Under the pieces are notes generated by a model, which saw nothing but the letters and a program-made list of their open reading frames with translations, did not search any database and was not told the DNA's origin. Positions 45,526 through 56,094 of a stretch of 64,000 nt of DNA are shown here, piece by piece; the stretch's first letter is position 1; each line of letters starts with the position of its first letter. A program made the position numbers and the translations under genes. This DNA is from Crocodylus rhombifer (lineage: Eukaryota > Chordata > Crocodylia > Crocodylidae), in the NCBI GenBank assembly GCA_038503035.1, contig JAVSML010021647.1:66794-130793 (forward strand). Reading direction: 5' to 3'.

Positions 45526-47460
45526 TCAAACAACCCTAGCAAGATGTTCATCTAACCTCCTCTTAAACACCCCCAGGGTAGGAGGCAGCACCACTTCACC
45601 TGGAAGTTGGTTCCAGACCCTAGCCGCCCTGACCGTGAAGTAGCACCTCCTGATATCTAACCTAAACCTACCCTCTGCCAGCTTCTGACCGTTATTCCTG
45701 GTCACTCCTGGCGGTGCTAGGGGGAACAGTGATTCCCGCAATGCCCGCTGATCCCCCCTGACTAGTTTATAACAGGCCACAAGATCCCCCCTCAGCCTTC
45801 TCTTTTGGAGGCTGAACAGGTTCAGGTCCCGTAGCCTCTCCTCATACGGCCTGCCCTGTTGTCCCCTGATCATACGAGTGGCCCTCCTCTGGACCCTCTC
45901 CATGCTGTCAACATCCTTCTTGAAGTGTGGTGCCCAGAACTGGATGCAGTACTCCAACTGTGGCCTGACCAGTGCCGCATAGAGGGGGAGGATCACCTCC
46001 TTGGACCTGCTTGACATGCATCTGTGGATGCATGCCAAGGTACGGTTGGCCTTCCTAACTGCCTCCCCACACTGCCAGCCCATGTTCATCTTGGAGTCAA
46101 TGATGACCCCAAGATCCTTTTCCACCTCCGTGCTGACAAGAGGGGAGTTCCCTAACCTGTAGGTATGGTGCCGGTTGTTCCTTCCGAGGTGCATCACCTT
46201 GCACTTGTCTGTGTTGAAACCCATCCTATTCTCGTCCGCCCACCCTTGTAACCTGTTTAGGTCTGATTGTAGCCTGTTGCATCCTTCCAGTGTGCCCACG
46301 TCCCCCCACATCTTAGTGTCATCAGCAAATTTGAATAGGGTGCTTTTTACCCCCTCGTCCAAATCACTGATGAAGATGTTGAACAGTGCGGGCCCAAGGA
46401 CCGAGCCCTGCGGAACCCCACTGTCCACGTCTTTCCAGGTTGAGAAGGACCCATCCGCTACCACCCTCTGGGTGCAGCCCTCCAGCCAGTTGGCGACCCA
46501 TTTGACTGTGTGGGTGTCTACACCACAGCCCCCCAGTTTCTTAATGAGAACAGGGTGAGAGACAGTGTCAAAAGCCTTCCGGAAGTCCAGGAAGACTATA
46601 TCCACTGCTACCCCTCCATCTAATGATCTGGTGATCTGATCGTAAAAGGCCACCAGGTTGGTCTGACAGGACCTGCCACTGATGAACCCGTGTTGGTTGC
46701 CCCTAAGCATGCAGTCCCCTGCTGGCCCCTCCTGGATGTGCATCAGCATAATTTTCTCAAACAGCTTGCCTAGGATTGAGGTAAGACTAACCGGCCTATA
46801 GTTTCCCGGGTCCTCCTTCCTGCCTTTTTTTAAGATGGGGACCACATTGGCCCTCTTCCAGTCCTCCAGTACCTCACCAGAGCACCACGAGTGCTCGTAA
46901 AGCTGTGCCAGGGGACTTGCAATGACCTCGGCCAGTTCCTTTAGAACTCTAGGGTGGAGATCATCTGGACCGGCTGACTTGAATACGTCCAACCCCTCCA
47001 GAAGCTCCCTAACTAAATCCTCGCTAACCCCTGGCCCAGGTGTGCCTCCCCCAGGGCCCGAGGGGAGCCCAGCAGGGAGGTGGCTGTTCTGGTCCCTACT
47101 TAGGAAGACGGAGGCAAAGAAATCGTTAAACATGTTAGCTTTGCCATCTGGTGTGATGACCAAGTTTCCCATCACGTCCTGCAAGGGCCCCACATTACCC
47201 AGGACCTTCTTTTTACCCCGTATGTATTTAAAAAAGTTCTTCTTACTGTCCTTAATCTGGGAAGCTAGTCCCAGTTCCATCTCTGCCTTGGCCTTCCTAA
47301 CTACCCCCCTACATCCCCGAGCAACTACAGAATAGTCCTCCCTGGTGATGACCCCTTCTTTCCATTGGGTGTAAGCCTCCTTTTTAGCAAGGAGACATTC
47401 CTGGATGCTTTTGGTGAGCCATGGAGGCTTGTGTGCTCTCCTGCTCCCTTTGATCCTCAT
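45526..47460 (-). CDS. CR1 ORF2 linker, reverse transcriptase and C-terminus (copy f)
   Basis: A 644-codon uninterrupted frame, the best preserved coding sequence in the window. The linker (PPWLTKSIQECLLAKKEAY, VRKAKAEMELGLA, FFKYIRGKKKV) occupies about residues 10-90. GPDDLHPRVLKELAEVIASP is near 165-185 and the RT begins near 205 (ANVVPILKKGRKEDPGNYRP). Motif A, VFLDFRKAFDTVSH, is near 290; SGVPQGSVLGPALFNIFISDLDEG near 350; the catalytic F-A-D-D near 378. Then follow DLGVIIDSKMNMG, RPQLEYCIQFWAPHFKKD, ERVQRRATRMIRG and the terminal FKRRLDEHLARVV. The ATG is internal to the original protein, whose endonuclease part lies upstream in another frame. It reads as a complete polymerase domain, but no complete element is present to supply RNA and endonuclease. 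Confidence 0.93.
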   Translation of the reverse strand: MRIKGSRRAHKPPWLTKSIQECLLAKKEAYTQWKEGVITREDYSVVARGCRGVVRKAKAEMELGLASQIKDSKKNFFKYIRGKKKVLGNVGPLQDVMGNLVITPDGKANMFNDFFASVFLSRDQNSHLPAGLPSGPGGGTPGPGVSEDLVRELLEGLDVFKSAGPDDLHPRVLKELAEVIASPLAQLYEHSWCSGEVLEDWKRANVVPILKKGRKEDPGNYRPVSLTSILGKLFEKIMLMHIQEGPAGDCMLRGNQHGFISGRSCQTNLVAFYDQITRSLDGGVAVDIVFLDFRKAFDTVSHPVLIKKLGGCGVDTHTVKWVANWLEGCTQRVVADGSFSTWKDVDSGVPQGSVLGPALFNIFISDLDEGVKSTLFKFADDTKMWGDVGTLEGCNRLQSDLNRLQGWADENRMGFNTDKCKVMHLGRNNRHHTYRLGNSPLVSTEVEKDLGVIIDSKMNMGWQCGEAVRKANRTLACIHRCMSSRSKEVILPLYAALVRPQLEYCIQFWAPHFKKDVDSMERVQRRATRMIRGQQGRPYEERLRDLNLFSLQKRRLRGDLVACYKLVRGDQRALRESLFPLAPPGVTRNNGQKLAEGRFRLDIRRCYFTVRAARVWNQLPGEVVLPPTLGVFKRRLDEHLARVV

Positions 47461-47497
47461 TGGGATTACCTTCCTTTGGGCTTGGAGGATTGTCTCC

Positions 47498-47794
47498 TTA
47501 AGGACACCTTGGCTCCCCTCCCCTCTGGGACCTCAGCACTTCTCCAAATATTCTCCTTAGCTCATTGAAGTTTGCCCTCCTAAAATCTAGGACCGCTGCC
47601 TTACTGCATGCCTTTGCCACCTTGTGCTGGATGGTGAATTCCAGCAGGTGATGATCGCTGTCGCCCAGGTGGTCGAGCACCCGCAGCCCCCTCACCAGGT
47701 CATCACCTGTGGCCAGCACTAGGTCCAACAAGGCGTCTCCCCTGGTGGGGCTGTGCACCTCCTGGGTTAGATGGAGGTCCTGCACTCTGGCCAA
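47498..47794 (-). pseudogene. CR1 ORF2 endonuclease C-terminal half (copy f)
   Basis: 98 codons: RVQDLHLTQEVHSPTRGD, LLDLVLATGDDLV and GDSDHHLLEF with the catalytic S-D-H, then FRRANFNELRRIFGEVLRS. This is the second half of the AP-type endonuclease. The N-terminal half with the ITETWW and GDLN signatures present in copy d is missing. It is out of frame with the 644-codon RT because of the small deletion/insertion near 47500. Confidence 0.88.
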
Positions 47795-47805
47795 GAACCT
47801 ACGTG

Positions 47806-48448
47806 AATGGAGTCACCAATGACGATCACGCGACACTTCTTCCTCCTGGCGTTCTTGCCTCCTTCAGCTTGCATGGGACATGGTGAGCGTGGAGTTGCCT
47901 CCTCCCCGGTTTCGTCCTCTCCTTCCTTCTCCTCCAGGGCTGCGAGGACTTCGTACTTGTTCTCCAGCCGAACTGGAGGAAATGGTACTGCTGTTTTTCG
48001 AGCAGCCCTGGCACGGGAGGTGACCGTCTGCCACTTAGCAGTGGAGGGCTCATCTTGAGGTGCATCCTCCTTGGTCGTACAACCCTGCAGGGAAAGAAAA
48101 TATCTGTCAATTTCCTTCTCTGCCTCCCTGATTCCCCTCAGCCTGCTAACCTCCTCCTGGAGCTCCCACACCTGCGCCTCCAGGGCCCTAAGGCGGGTGC
48201 CTGCAAGACAGGTGTGGGGGTCTCCAGTCCCTGCTCCCCCAGGCCTTGCTGGGCAGCTCCCGCAGGCCAGGGGGTTGGGGGATGCCAGCCCCCCCCGCGG
48301 GCTCCATCTGGGTGGAGGCCTCAGACAAGCCTCGAGAAGGCCGCGCCCCCTGGGCAGGGGCCCTGGCAGCACTCCGTGTCTACACCATCGCAGGAATCGC
48401 TGAGTTTCTAGCTGAGTTCGGGTCCTCTGCTGAACCAGTGGCTGAGTA
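47806..48448 (-). pseudogene. CR1 ORF1 fragment (coiled coil and start of esterase)
   Basis: This is the ORF1-derived part of the 271-codon frame spanning 48582-47767; codons upstream of about 48448 are probably flank. It has a heptad-rich coiled coil (LRALEAQVWELQEEVSRLRG, then AEKEIDRYF), an acidic/polar stretch (EKEGEDETGEE), and finally KKCRVIVIGDSI, the GDSL-type nucleophile motif that opens the esterase domain described in CR1-like ORF1 proteins. The rest of the esterase is deleted, and the frame runs into endonuclease sequence in the wrong register, ending soon after. ORF1 normally binds element RNA. Where the natural start codon lay is not clear. Confidence 0.7.
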
Positions 48449-49200
48449 AAGGAAGAAAAGAACATTTTCACCAAATAATTTAATATTAAGTTTGACAACA
48501 CCCTCTGCCACCTATTTTGGGAAGGATGGAGAAAAGTACAACCACTTACATGACAAGAAAATACAGCAAATTGAAATATCAAACACTACAGCACTGATAA
48601 AGATTTAAAGAGCTGTAAAATAGCAAGATGCTAGGAGCATTATTAATAATCCCCATATTAAAAATTAATGAGTGAAACCTGCATTACAACAAAATACCAT
48701 GGGAACATGATGAAGTGGCTGCAAAATAGACATTCAGGTATAGTAATCCAAATGTGAGCAGGACTCAGCTAAAAACCAAAATGGAATGCCAGAGTACATA
48801 GACAGCTCCTTGCAGCCACAAAAAAGCATTTGTCTGAGCTGCTTAAATTGCTCATCATATGGCTAAAAGCCTGGGATGAGGTAAGACAGACTACAATGGT
48901 ATGTTAAAGTGCCAAAGATATTCAGGTTTTCCTGGGACAGTCTCCTCTTTTCCAGAAGAAACCATGGGTATATAGGTGTCCAGAATTAATCTCCCAAAGC
49001 AAAAACAGCCACTCCCAGAGAAAAATAACCCCAGGAACAACCAGGGTTAAATCACTCCCAGAAGAGTTTCTGCTGGGAGAGTGACTATCTGTACACATTC
49101 CTTTCTGAAAGAAGTCAGCACAGTCCTTCAGAATCCCAGGGTGCTTTGCCTACTCCTACCCCCTGATCAGGGAGACAATGTGATCTTAGGCTAGACTCTA
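48449..49200. other. Intergenic DNA
   Basis: AT-rich, no gene or clear repeat. Confidence 0.5.
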
Positions 49201-50563
49201 GGGCTAGGTGCAGACAGTCAAAAAGCTCACAAGCTGAATGAATTCAGTCTTTGCAGGTTAGTTTAAACTGCACAGATTAAATTGAAACATAAATTAACAG
49301 ACATTTATCTTTGATTAAGGAAATACAACTACATACCTGCAGTGGCTCAGGCCAGAAGCTGAGGGTCATTAGAGCATGGCTCCCTGGCTGTGTTCACTTC
49401 TTCATCCTGCTGCCCTTGAGGTCTCTGGGATTTGCAGTCCAAAATTACAGCAGCAGGAATCTGCAAGGTTGCTTATCACTTCTTCTTCCTGCTTCCAGGT
49501 GACTCTGGGATTTGTAGTCCACAGTTGCAGCCAGCAGTAAGTTTAAGTGCAAGAAGGGGTGTTTAACTCCCCTCCCTAGCCCCAGATTTGCACTGGGGTT
49601 TGCTGGGGGAGCTGGAAGTCCTCCCTTATAGACTGGGCTGCATTCCCAGCTGGGCTTGCCCCCTCACCCCCTTGTCAGCCATCCCTCACTGCTCCAGTTA
49701 GGGAGCAGGGGGGCAGGGTCAACCCTGCTCTCTGGAGCAAACAACATAGCCCAGCCTGGGGCTGGAAAGCATGGTGGGATCACTGGCGGCACAAGAGGGG
49801 GTCCACAGGGCTTAGTCCCTCTCCGCAACACAGAGCAGTGGTAGGGCCACAAGGCAGCCCAGCCGCAGGCTCCTGGTAGCTGCAGCAGGGGTGGGGAGGG
49901 AGTGGGGCTGGGGCTGGGGCAGGCACTTCACACCCGGGGCAGGACAGGGCACCAGACAGAGCTGTGAGCAGCTTGTTCATGGCATAGAGGTGTGGAAGCA
50001 TGGCTTCTGCTGCTACACACACCCCAAGAGGGCATTGGAGGGTGCTCCTGGATCTGCATGGGGGAGGTGGGATGCCACTGCAGGCCAGGGCCAGGGCTGT
50101 GCCAGGCTCTTCCCCATGGGAGCTAGGCCAGGCTGCACTTGCGAAGGTGGTGGTAGTGCTGGGAGGTGGGCTATGCCCTCCTGTGCTGTAAGCAGCAGCA
50201 GGAGCTGCTACCCACTTCCCGTACTGGGTGCCCCCCAGGTGAGCCACTCATGGGTCCATCCTATGCCCCGTTTGGTCAGCCCTGCCAATTTTTTTTTTCC
50301 CTCTGCCTATGGCTGGGATGCTGGAGGACTGTGATTTTAATCTGAATGAGAACGGGATCTGGGACAAGTTTCATAAACTGGTTTGACTCAAATCACTTAA
50401 GTCTGACACTACATTCAACCAAGTTCATCTGAAACCAGTTTCAGCCATTTTGAAGCTGATTTATGTGCACTAAGCACATAAACACATTTATGTGTTCTGT
50501 TACAGGTTTAAAACAGTTTCTGATCACTTAAACCCATTTACATGTAACTTCTGTCCTAACCTA
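49201..50563 (-). mobile_element. Long non-coding repeat, copy B (unoccupied CR1 site)
   Basis: Inverted relative to copy A (22895-24768) and homologous along its ends and middle. One end is gggctaggtgcagacagtc at 49201; the other, reverse-complemented, begins near ctaggttaggacagaagt. The site equivalent to the CR1 insertion in copy A is intact here (gggatttgtagtccacagtt at about 49509-49528). Copy B holds about 500 bp of GC-rich sequence (about 49790-50290) that copy A lacks, bounded by an A/T-run near 50288-50300, so one copy has gained or the other lost a block. Long frames in this block are compositional. Confidence 0.6.
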
Positions 50564-52509
50564 GTGCTTCAGCCAAGTGGGGAGCACAACACATACCCTT
50601 CACAATCCCCACATTGTGCTACAGGGAAACACAGGCTGATCTTGAGCAGTCTGGGTCAGCCAGTCAGGGCTGCCCTGTGAACTGTTGCCATTTTGTCTCT
50701 GGACACACTAAGGGAGCCTGCAGGGTATGCTGAGATGTGTGCACAGGAGACTCTTGGCTGCGCAGCATCAGTACTGCAAGGTTTCCGCTCTTCAAAGGCT
50801 CAGCATGTGCATGTCTGTTCATGCGTCTTCAGGTAAGTTAATCTACCAAGAAGACGACCCTGGGAGAGTTGTCACAGATCATTTGAATGTGTGTGAAGCC
50901 AGTGAATAAAACAACACATGCATTATACCTGTAGTGATGCAGTAACTGATGCTAAACACTTATTTGAAAGAAAAGAGGTAAAGTTGGTAAAAACACCTCA
51001 CACACCAAAAAAGTAACATTCTTGGTCTCAGGCCAGATTCAGTATATAGAATACATTTGGGGGACCCCCCCCCCAAAAAAAAATCAAAGAAACAACCCAC
51101 CTGTTCCCTGCCCCCCCCCCCGCAAAGCTAGATACAGCCTCCTGTTTAGTTTAATAAAATAAATAAATAAATCATAGAATCACTGAAACATTTCCAGTAC
51201 AGGTCAGTTTAGTTTTCTCAGTGGTCCATATATGCACATTTAAAGTACAAGTATAATAGAATAAAAACAAGAAATTATCATTTAGGTTCTTATACGAATT
51301 GCTTAAAACTGAAAAAAAATAGCTTTACCAAAAATTGTCAGGTTTATTTTGCAGTTTGAGATGGAACTTTTTTGTGTTTCTGTTAATTGATTTTTATTGA
51401 CAACATTAATATTTTTCATGTAACGTAAAATCATTTTTCAGTAAATGTAACTTGAGAATCATTCTGATCAAAATGTTCATGAAAAATGTCATTTAGATCT
51501 ATGACAACATAATATTTGGAGTAAGATGATAATGTTGAGCAAGTATATATTCATTTTTTGAAGGAGGCTGTTATACAGCACTATATCGTAGTAAAAAAAT
51601 TGATCAGTTTTATTTTCAATTACTATATTTCAAAGTTCAATTATTATAGTTCATGAAAAAGTGTAGATTTCTATTTTCTCACTATAGTACAAGCCAATCA
51701 CCAGTTTTCACACAGAGTTAAAAAATAGCTGAAGCTGTAATTTAGAACAGGTTAAAACTTATTTTGCAGTATATTAATGCATGGATGAAAGTGAAAGTCC
51801 TTTTTTTGTTACTGTAGTCTAACTTCCAAGTAACGATGACATGAATGTAAAGGGACATGTTCTCAGAAGCCAAAATGAATATGTACTCTTATCAGAATAA
51901 ACATCTGTTCTTGTAATAGAAGACTTCAAGCTAGTACAATTTTCTTTTAGAAGATATAAGTCTCTTCTTATAAGGCAATACTGGACCAGAATCTGTTCTC
52001 AAACCCTTATTTCTATGGCTTTTGTATTCAGCTATGCTTTCCTCTGTGATGGGTCTAAAGCTGGTCCTGGATTTCAAACTGTATCCCCTATATTTGGGGA
52101 ACATAAGCTTGCCAGTGGATCATCTAACTCTGAGACCCAGGATTAATTATTCTGCCAACAAATGGAGCCATAATTCCAAGGAGGGACTCTGGATGACCAG
52201 CTGGACTAGTCTTTTCTCACTTCTCATCTAAATAGAAATATTTCCTCCCACACACTGTACCTTAGCATTTCTATTCACCCTTTGGCAGCAGCAACCACCT
52301 GTGGGAATGGCCAGCATGGTGTTGTTGGTAAGTAAGGAAACAGGTCTTCTTCTATGAAAGGAACTTTATTGAAGGCACAGGTGACAAACATACAGAGTCA
52401 TTTTATCTGGCCTGTTGCAGCCTGCTACAGAATTTGGGGTCTCTGGACCCTGACAGACATGTCCATCACTGGCAGCCCCCTCAGCATTGTGGTGCCACTC
52501 AAACTGCAT
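50564..52509. other. Intergenic DNA with homopolymer runs
   Basis: AT-rich, no gene. C-runs of 11-13 flank an A-run at about 51063-51121, and there is an (AAAT)n patch near 51155-51172. Confidence 0.5.
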
Positions 52510-52790
52510 GCTTCTGCAAACTGCATGTTTCTGGACCTGTGCTGTTGCCTAGACATGGCCCTGTGCTGACACACACTTCTCCTCCATGCCACCATATGCT
52601 CCCAGCTCCATACAGCCACCCAGCCAGAGCCCTGTATTACCACATGCCCCTGACTCCATGCTGCTACCTAGCCAAAGACCAGCACAGTTGCGGATTTTCA
52701 ACTCCATGCCAATGCCTGGCCAGAGCCCCAAACTGATGCCACACGCTGCCATCTACCTCCACTCCCATATTGCTGCCAAGTGCTGGACTT
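52510..52790 (+). repeat. Degenerate 48-bp minisatellite
   Basis: Units begin ctccat at 52606, 52654 and 52702, exactly 48 bp apart, each continuing with a gc(c/t)-cc(t/a)-agccagagcc-like stretch. Weaker units extend to about 52510 and 52790. About five to six units in total. Open frames across it are periodic by-products. Confidence 0.7.
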
Positions 52791-53876
52791 AGTCTGCCTC
52801 CTGAATATGGCCCCATTATAGTCACAGCTGGCTCTATGAATCCTTCCTGAGAAGAGCCCCTGTAGTTCAGGTCTGGCCTGGTGGGTAGGGTAAGTCTGAA
52901 ACCCTTGATTGATGGTATAGGATGAAATGTAACAATAGAAGTAGCTTCATCTCTATGGAGCAGCACACTAAGGCATGTGCCACCCAGAATAGCTATGTAG
53001 CAGGACCAACCCCTGAGGATGGCCATGGCACCGTTGTTTCTGCCCCATCCCAGCTCCTCAGGGTACCCCTTCCCTGCTTTGCTTGCCATGCTTTGATGGA
53101 AAAATTATGTTACTTTGGGAGACTGCCCCAGAGTGAGTCTTGCATACCTAGTCTCAGCCCCTATGTTCTTCTCATCCTGCTTTTCCTCTTTCTTATAGCT
53201 TTGCATCTCCCAACTCTGCCCCAGAATCTCTGGGTCCCCTGGCCCTTAGCTAAATTGATCTGCACCTGACTGGTGCTGCTCTGTACCTTGCTGGCATCGC
53301 TCTGACCTACAGTTAGTAAGTGTTGCCCACTGGCCCTAATCATGTCTTAGGGGCACTAGCATGGTTTTGGGCCTCCCCCATAGCCATACCCATGTATCAT
53401 GGGTCTTCTTTTACTGGGTTCTCTTGTCCTACCTGGGCTGCAGCCCACTGGATCCCAGATCTTTTCAGGACTGTTGTCTTGCTCTCTCAGCCCACAAGGT
53501 CCCTGACCCTGGCAGGGTTCAAATCATAAAGCATTTCTCAGGCAGTTCTGTGATCTTCAACTGCCTTTGTAGCCACTCCCAAACCCCAAAACAATAGCTA
53601 CCAGAAATAAATGGAAAGAGAAATATTGGTCTCAATGAAGGTAAAGAGTTGTGTGATTATAATTTTTTTTCCTGTTGTCCATTGATGTATGCAACCTATA
53701 GACTAAAAAGCCCTTTAAAAGTTGGATTTATAAGAGGCAACAGGTCTATCCCATTCACAGTGTATAGCCAAACATTTTAAAAGACCACTTGGGTGTTTTT
53801 TTGGCACTTAGACAACTGTGCAGATGACCAAATCTGAACCCTTAAATGACCTGAAAACAATATAATGTTACCCTTG
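52791..53876. other. Intergenic DNA
   Basis: Moderately GC-rich to about 53540 with no recognised domain in its open frames, then AT-rich. Confidence 0.45.
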
Positions 53877-55130
53877 TGTGACATGGAGACTAACACTCCT
53901 GTTACTTGAAGGGAAAATTTGCAGCAGACAGAAGCCAGGCAGCAGAATAAAGGCTGCAAAGGTGTAGGCAGTCAGAGAGCACTGTTCTCTAGGCAGAAAG
54001 CTGCACATTAAGGAGAAGGGGAACACCTGTAGGCAGTCAAGAGCACATTGCTCAGACTAAACTGGTTGCAGGAAGGCACCCAATTAGAGGCCAAAGGCTA
54101 GGAATGCCTAGTGCAGAGGTGGCTCTGCTACCCTAAAACAATAGGACAGAGCCTAACTGGACAACAAGAAAGCTGCAGTAACAGTAATTGTAAGCTCCTT
54201 TGGAAGTTAGGCAGCAAATCCTGATGAGCAATCACTGCAGGGAGTTGGGGGGGAGAGAGACTCACTTGACGTACAGGGGCATGGCTTAGGGAGTATAAAA
54301 GCCCAGGGCTTGAGCTAGGGGTCAGTCTGGCTCTGGAAGTGGTGAGGGAAGGAGCTGTGCCCTGAATGGACTCTACAGGAGTGACTGACTGGGGACTCCT
54401 TGCCCTGAGGACTGTAAGCTACCCAGGGAAGGAGCTCTGCACTCGAACCAAAGTTGAGAGACTTACTGGGCAGTGTTTGCCATGAAGACCACAAATAAGG
54501 CATACAAATAGATTCTTTATAGAGCCAGTAGGCTTAGGGTTTGTGTGGTAGCTAGTGTGCTCATGTTTTGGTTATAGTTATAACAGGTGGACTAGTTTGG
54601 GCACTGGTAAAGGGAGGTTGGAGATCCCGGTGGTACCAAAGTAGTATGAGACTGTTTTGGGGAGTCCTTCCAGGGGCTGGAGCCCAAGACCCAGAATAGG
54701 TTCCTTTCAGAGGAGTAAACCTAGAGGAGAGAGAGAAAGGAAGCAGTACACAGTACCCAAGAGGTGAGAACCAGAACCAGAGATTCCACAGTCCACAGAT
54801 TAGAACTGGGACCAGGAGCCTATAGCTCAGAGAGGCAGAACCACAGCTTGAGAGGCAAGAACCAGGGCCAGGGACTTGTAGCCTAAAGCGGGTGATAATA
54901 AACAGGGCCAGGGAGCCCACAGCCCAAGGGGTAAGAACTAGGGCCAGGGGCCCATAGCCTAGGAGAAGCAGAAGTGGACAAAGAAATACCCTGAGCCCCA
55001 GGAGGAAGAGAGAGTGATAGAGGCTATATACAATGCTCCAGATATGTTTTCTACTTACAGGTGTAAGAGTCTTGCTCCCAGCTGATTGGGGCTTCTCTGG
55101 TGACCAAAGACACTTTCTCTGTATCCGGAC
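53877..55130 (+). mobile_element. LTR-like repeat with internal minisatellite (copy 1)
   Basis: It starts tgtgacatggag, comparable to tgtcacagggg (58304, minus strand) and tgtaacaggga (59849). A TATAAAA at 54294 is followed by gcccagggcttgagct, matching the block after tttataaa in copy 2 and after ctttaaaaaa in copy 3. About 250 bp downstream all three carry a ta(g/t)agcc-aggcttagggttt-type block (54521-54545 here). This order (TG start, TATA box, shared leader) suggests a long terminal repeat or a related promoter-bearing retroelement, but no coding region or primer site is proven. The right boundary is uncertain. Confidence 0.5.
54765..54970 (+). repeat. Minisatellite, about 37-bp unit
   Basis: Five to six units of the type agaaccagggccagggactt + gtagcct, starting near 54769, 54802, 54858, 54895 and 54932 (one short unit at 54838). 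It lies inside LTR-like copy 1; similar minisatellites occupy the same relative place in copies 2 and 3. Confidence 0.7.
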
Positions 55131-55423
55131 CTACAAGAGGCCCTTCTGTTCTTGCCCACCGTGTCTTGGTTTAACTACTTAAGCAGAAGGTTCCTGATAG
55201 ATCCAGGGTTGCCCAGGCGAGACCACCAGTCATCTTCATGGGACTCCTGACTCCCCCTTGCCCCGTCCTTTCACCAACCAGGTGTTCCAAGCACAAACAA
55301 AATGGAAGCTCACAAAATCAAAATAAGTCTTCTACTACCTGACCAATGGTCAGGGCTGCCTTTGGGACAGTATCTTATGGATAATTTGTCCAATCTTCAA
55401 TTCTAACATAATAAAGGGCTTAG

Positions 55424-56094
55424 TCTGCCTGTCTGTGTGTCTGTCTGTCTGTAATGTTTTTGGGCAACTGCATATGCACTACTGAGAGAGCTGGTGGTGA
55501 TTGGCTGCAGGGTCTCTGCTTCCTCAAGCAGGGAGGGAGCTGCCACCACCTTAGACAGGAAGGCAGGAGCCCCACTACTTCATGGGAGAAGCCTCCATGG
55601 GAGGCGGGTGGGTGGAGGGGAGGGAAGAGCTGCTGCCACTGCCGCCTCCTCAGGAGGGGGGAAGCCCCACTGCTCCACAGGAGAAGGCAGAGCCAGGTGA
55701 GCATTTGGGAGGGAGCCACTGCCACCACCACCACCACCACCTGCACAGGTGGAGGGAATCCCCAGTGCTCTGCAGGAGCAGATGGGAGGGAGGAGCCACT
55801 GCTGCCACCCCCTCAGGTGGAGGGAAGGCCCACTTCTCTGCAGGATGAGGTGGAGGAGGCTGGTGGGCAGCGGGTTGGGAGCTGCCGCCATCTCAGATGG
55901 AGAGAAGCCCTGCTGCTTTGTGGGAGGAGGCAGAGGCACCTGGGGGAAAGGGAGCCACCACACCAGAGGCTGGAGAAGGAGGCAGTGGCAGCAGAGGGAC
56001 TGTTTACATGGCTTGCCCCAAAGGCAGTGTTGGGGGGCATGTAATGTAAACTCTCCCTTAAACACTCCACCATTTATGATGGGCAATTGGCTAG
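55424..56094 (+). mobile_element. Helitron-like non-autonomous element (copy 1)
   Basis: It begins TCTGCCTGTCTGTGTG and ends ...gatgggcaattggCTAG followed by T. Just before the end, ccaccatttatgatgg can form a short imperfect hairpin, so the end has the Helitron layout of hairpin, short spacer, CTRR, with T following. Copy 2 at 63530-63972 shares both ends but not the interior. There is no terminal inverted repeat and no flanking duplication. No Rep/helicase coding sequence. Confidence 0.55.
55530..55990 (+). repeat. GC-rich tandem array inside the Helitron-like element
   Basis: About five diverged units of 80-100 bp, each running gggagc(t/c)gcc-accgcc...-tcaggtggag-ggaagccccactgct-ctgcaggag. 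It includes a (CAC)n run at about 55727-55741. Frames of up to 196 codons across the array, on both strands, reflect the periodicity. Confidence 0.7.

Larger units (their letters stand above)
45427..48448 (-). mobile_element. CR1 retrotransposon with ORF1 part joined to ORF2 (copy f)
   Basis: Minus-strand CR1, about 3.0 kb. The 3' end is at 45427-45500 with catagtttcatagttt-type tail units (sense: actatgaa repeats), then a complete RT, linker, partial endonuclease, and beyond about 47806 an ORF1-derived segment up to about 48448. A deletion has removed the rest of ORF1 and the N-terminal half of the endonuclease; the junction lies within acgtgaatgg at about 47801-47810. A second change, loss of about 18 bp plus gain of one base near 47497-47515, shifts the frame between endonuclease and linker relative to copy d. 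Copies d and f are the same young subfamily. Confidence 0.94.

Noticed and set aside
19055..48448. Copies d and f as two ends of a segmental duplication
   Set aside because: Sequences beyond the CR1 ends are unrelated, so two independent insertions of one subfamily explain the similarity better.
49780..50334. Frames of 147-155 codons on both strands
   Set aside because: They fall in the GC-rich extra block of a non-coding repeat, with no match to a known protein by eye.
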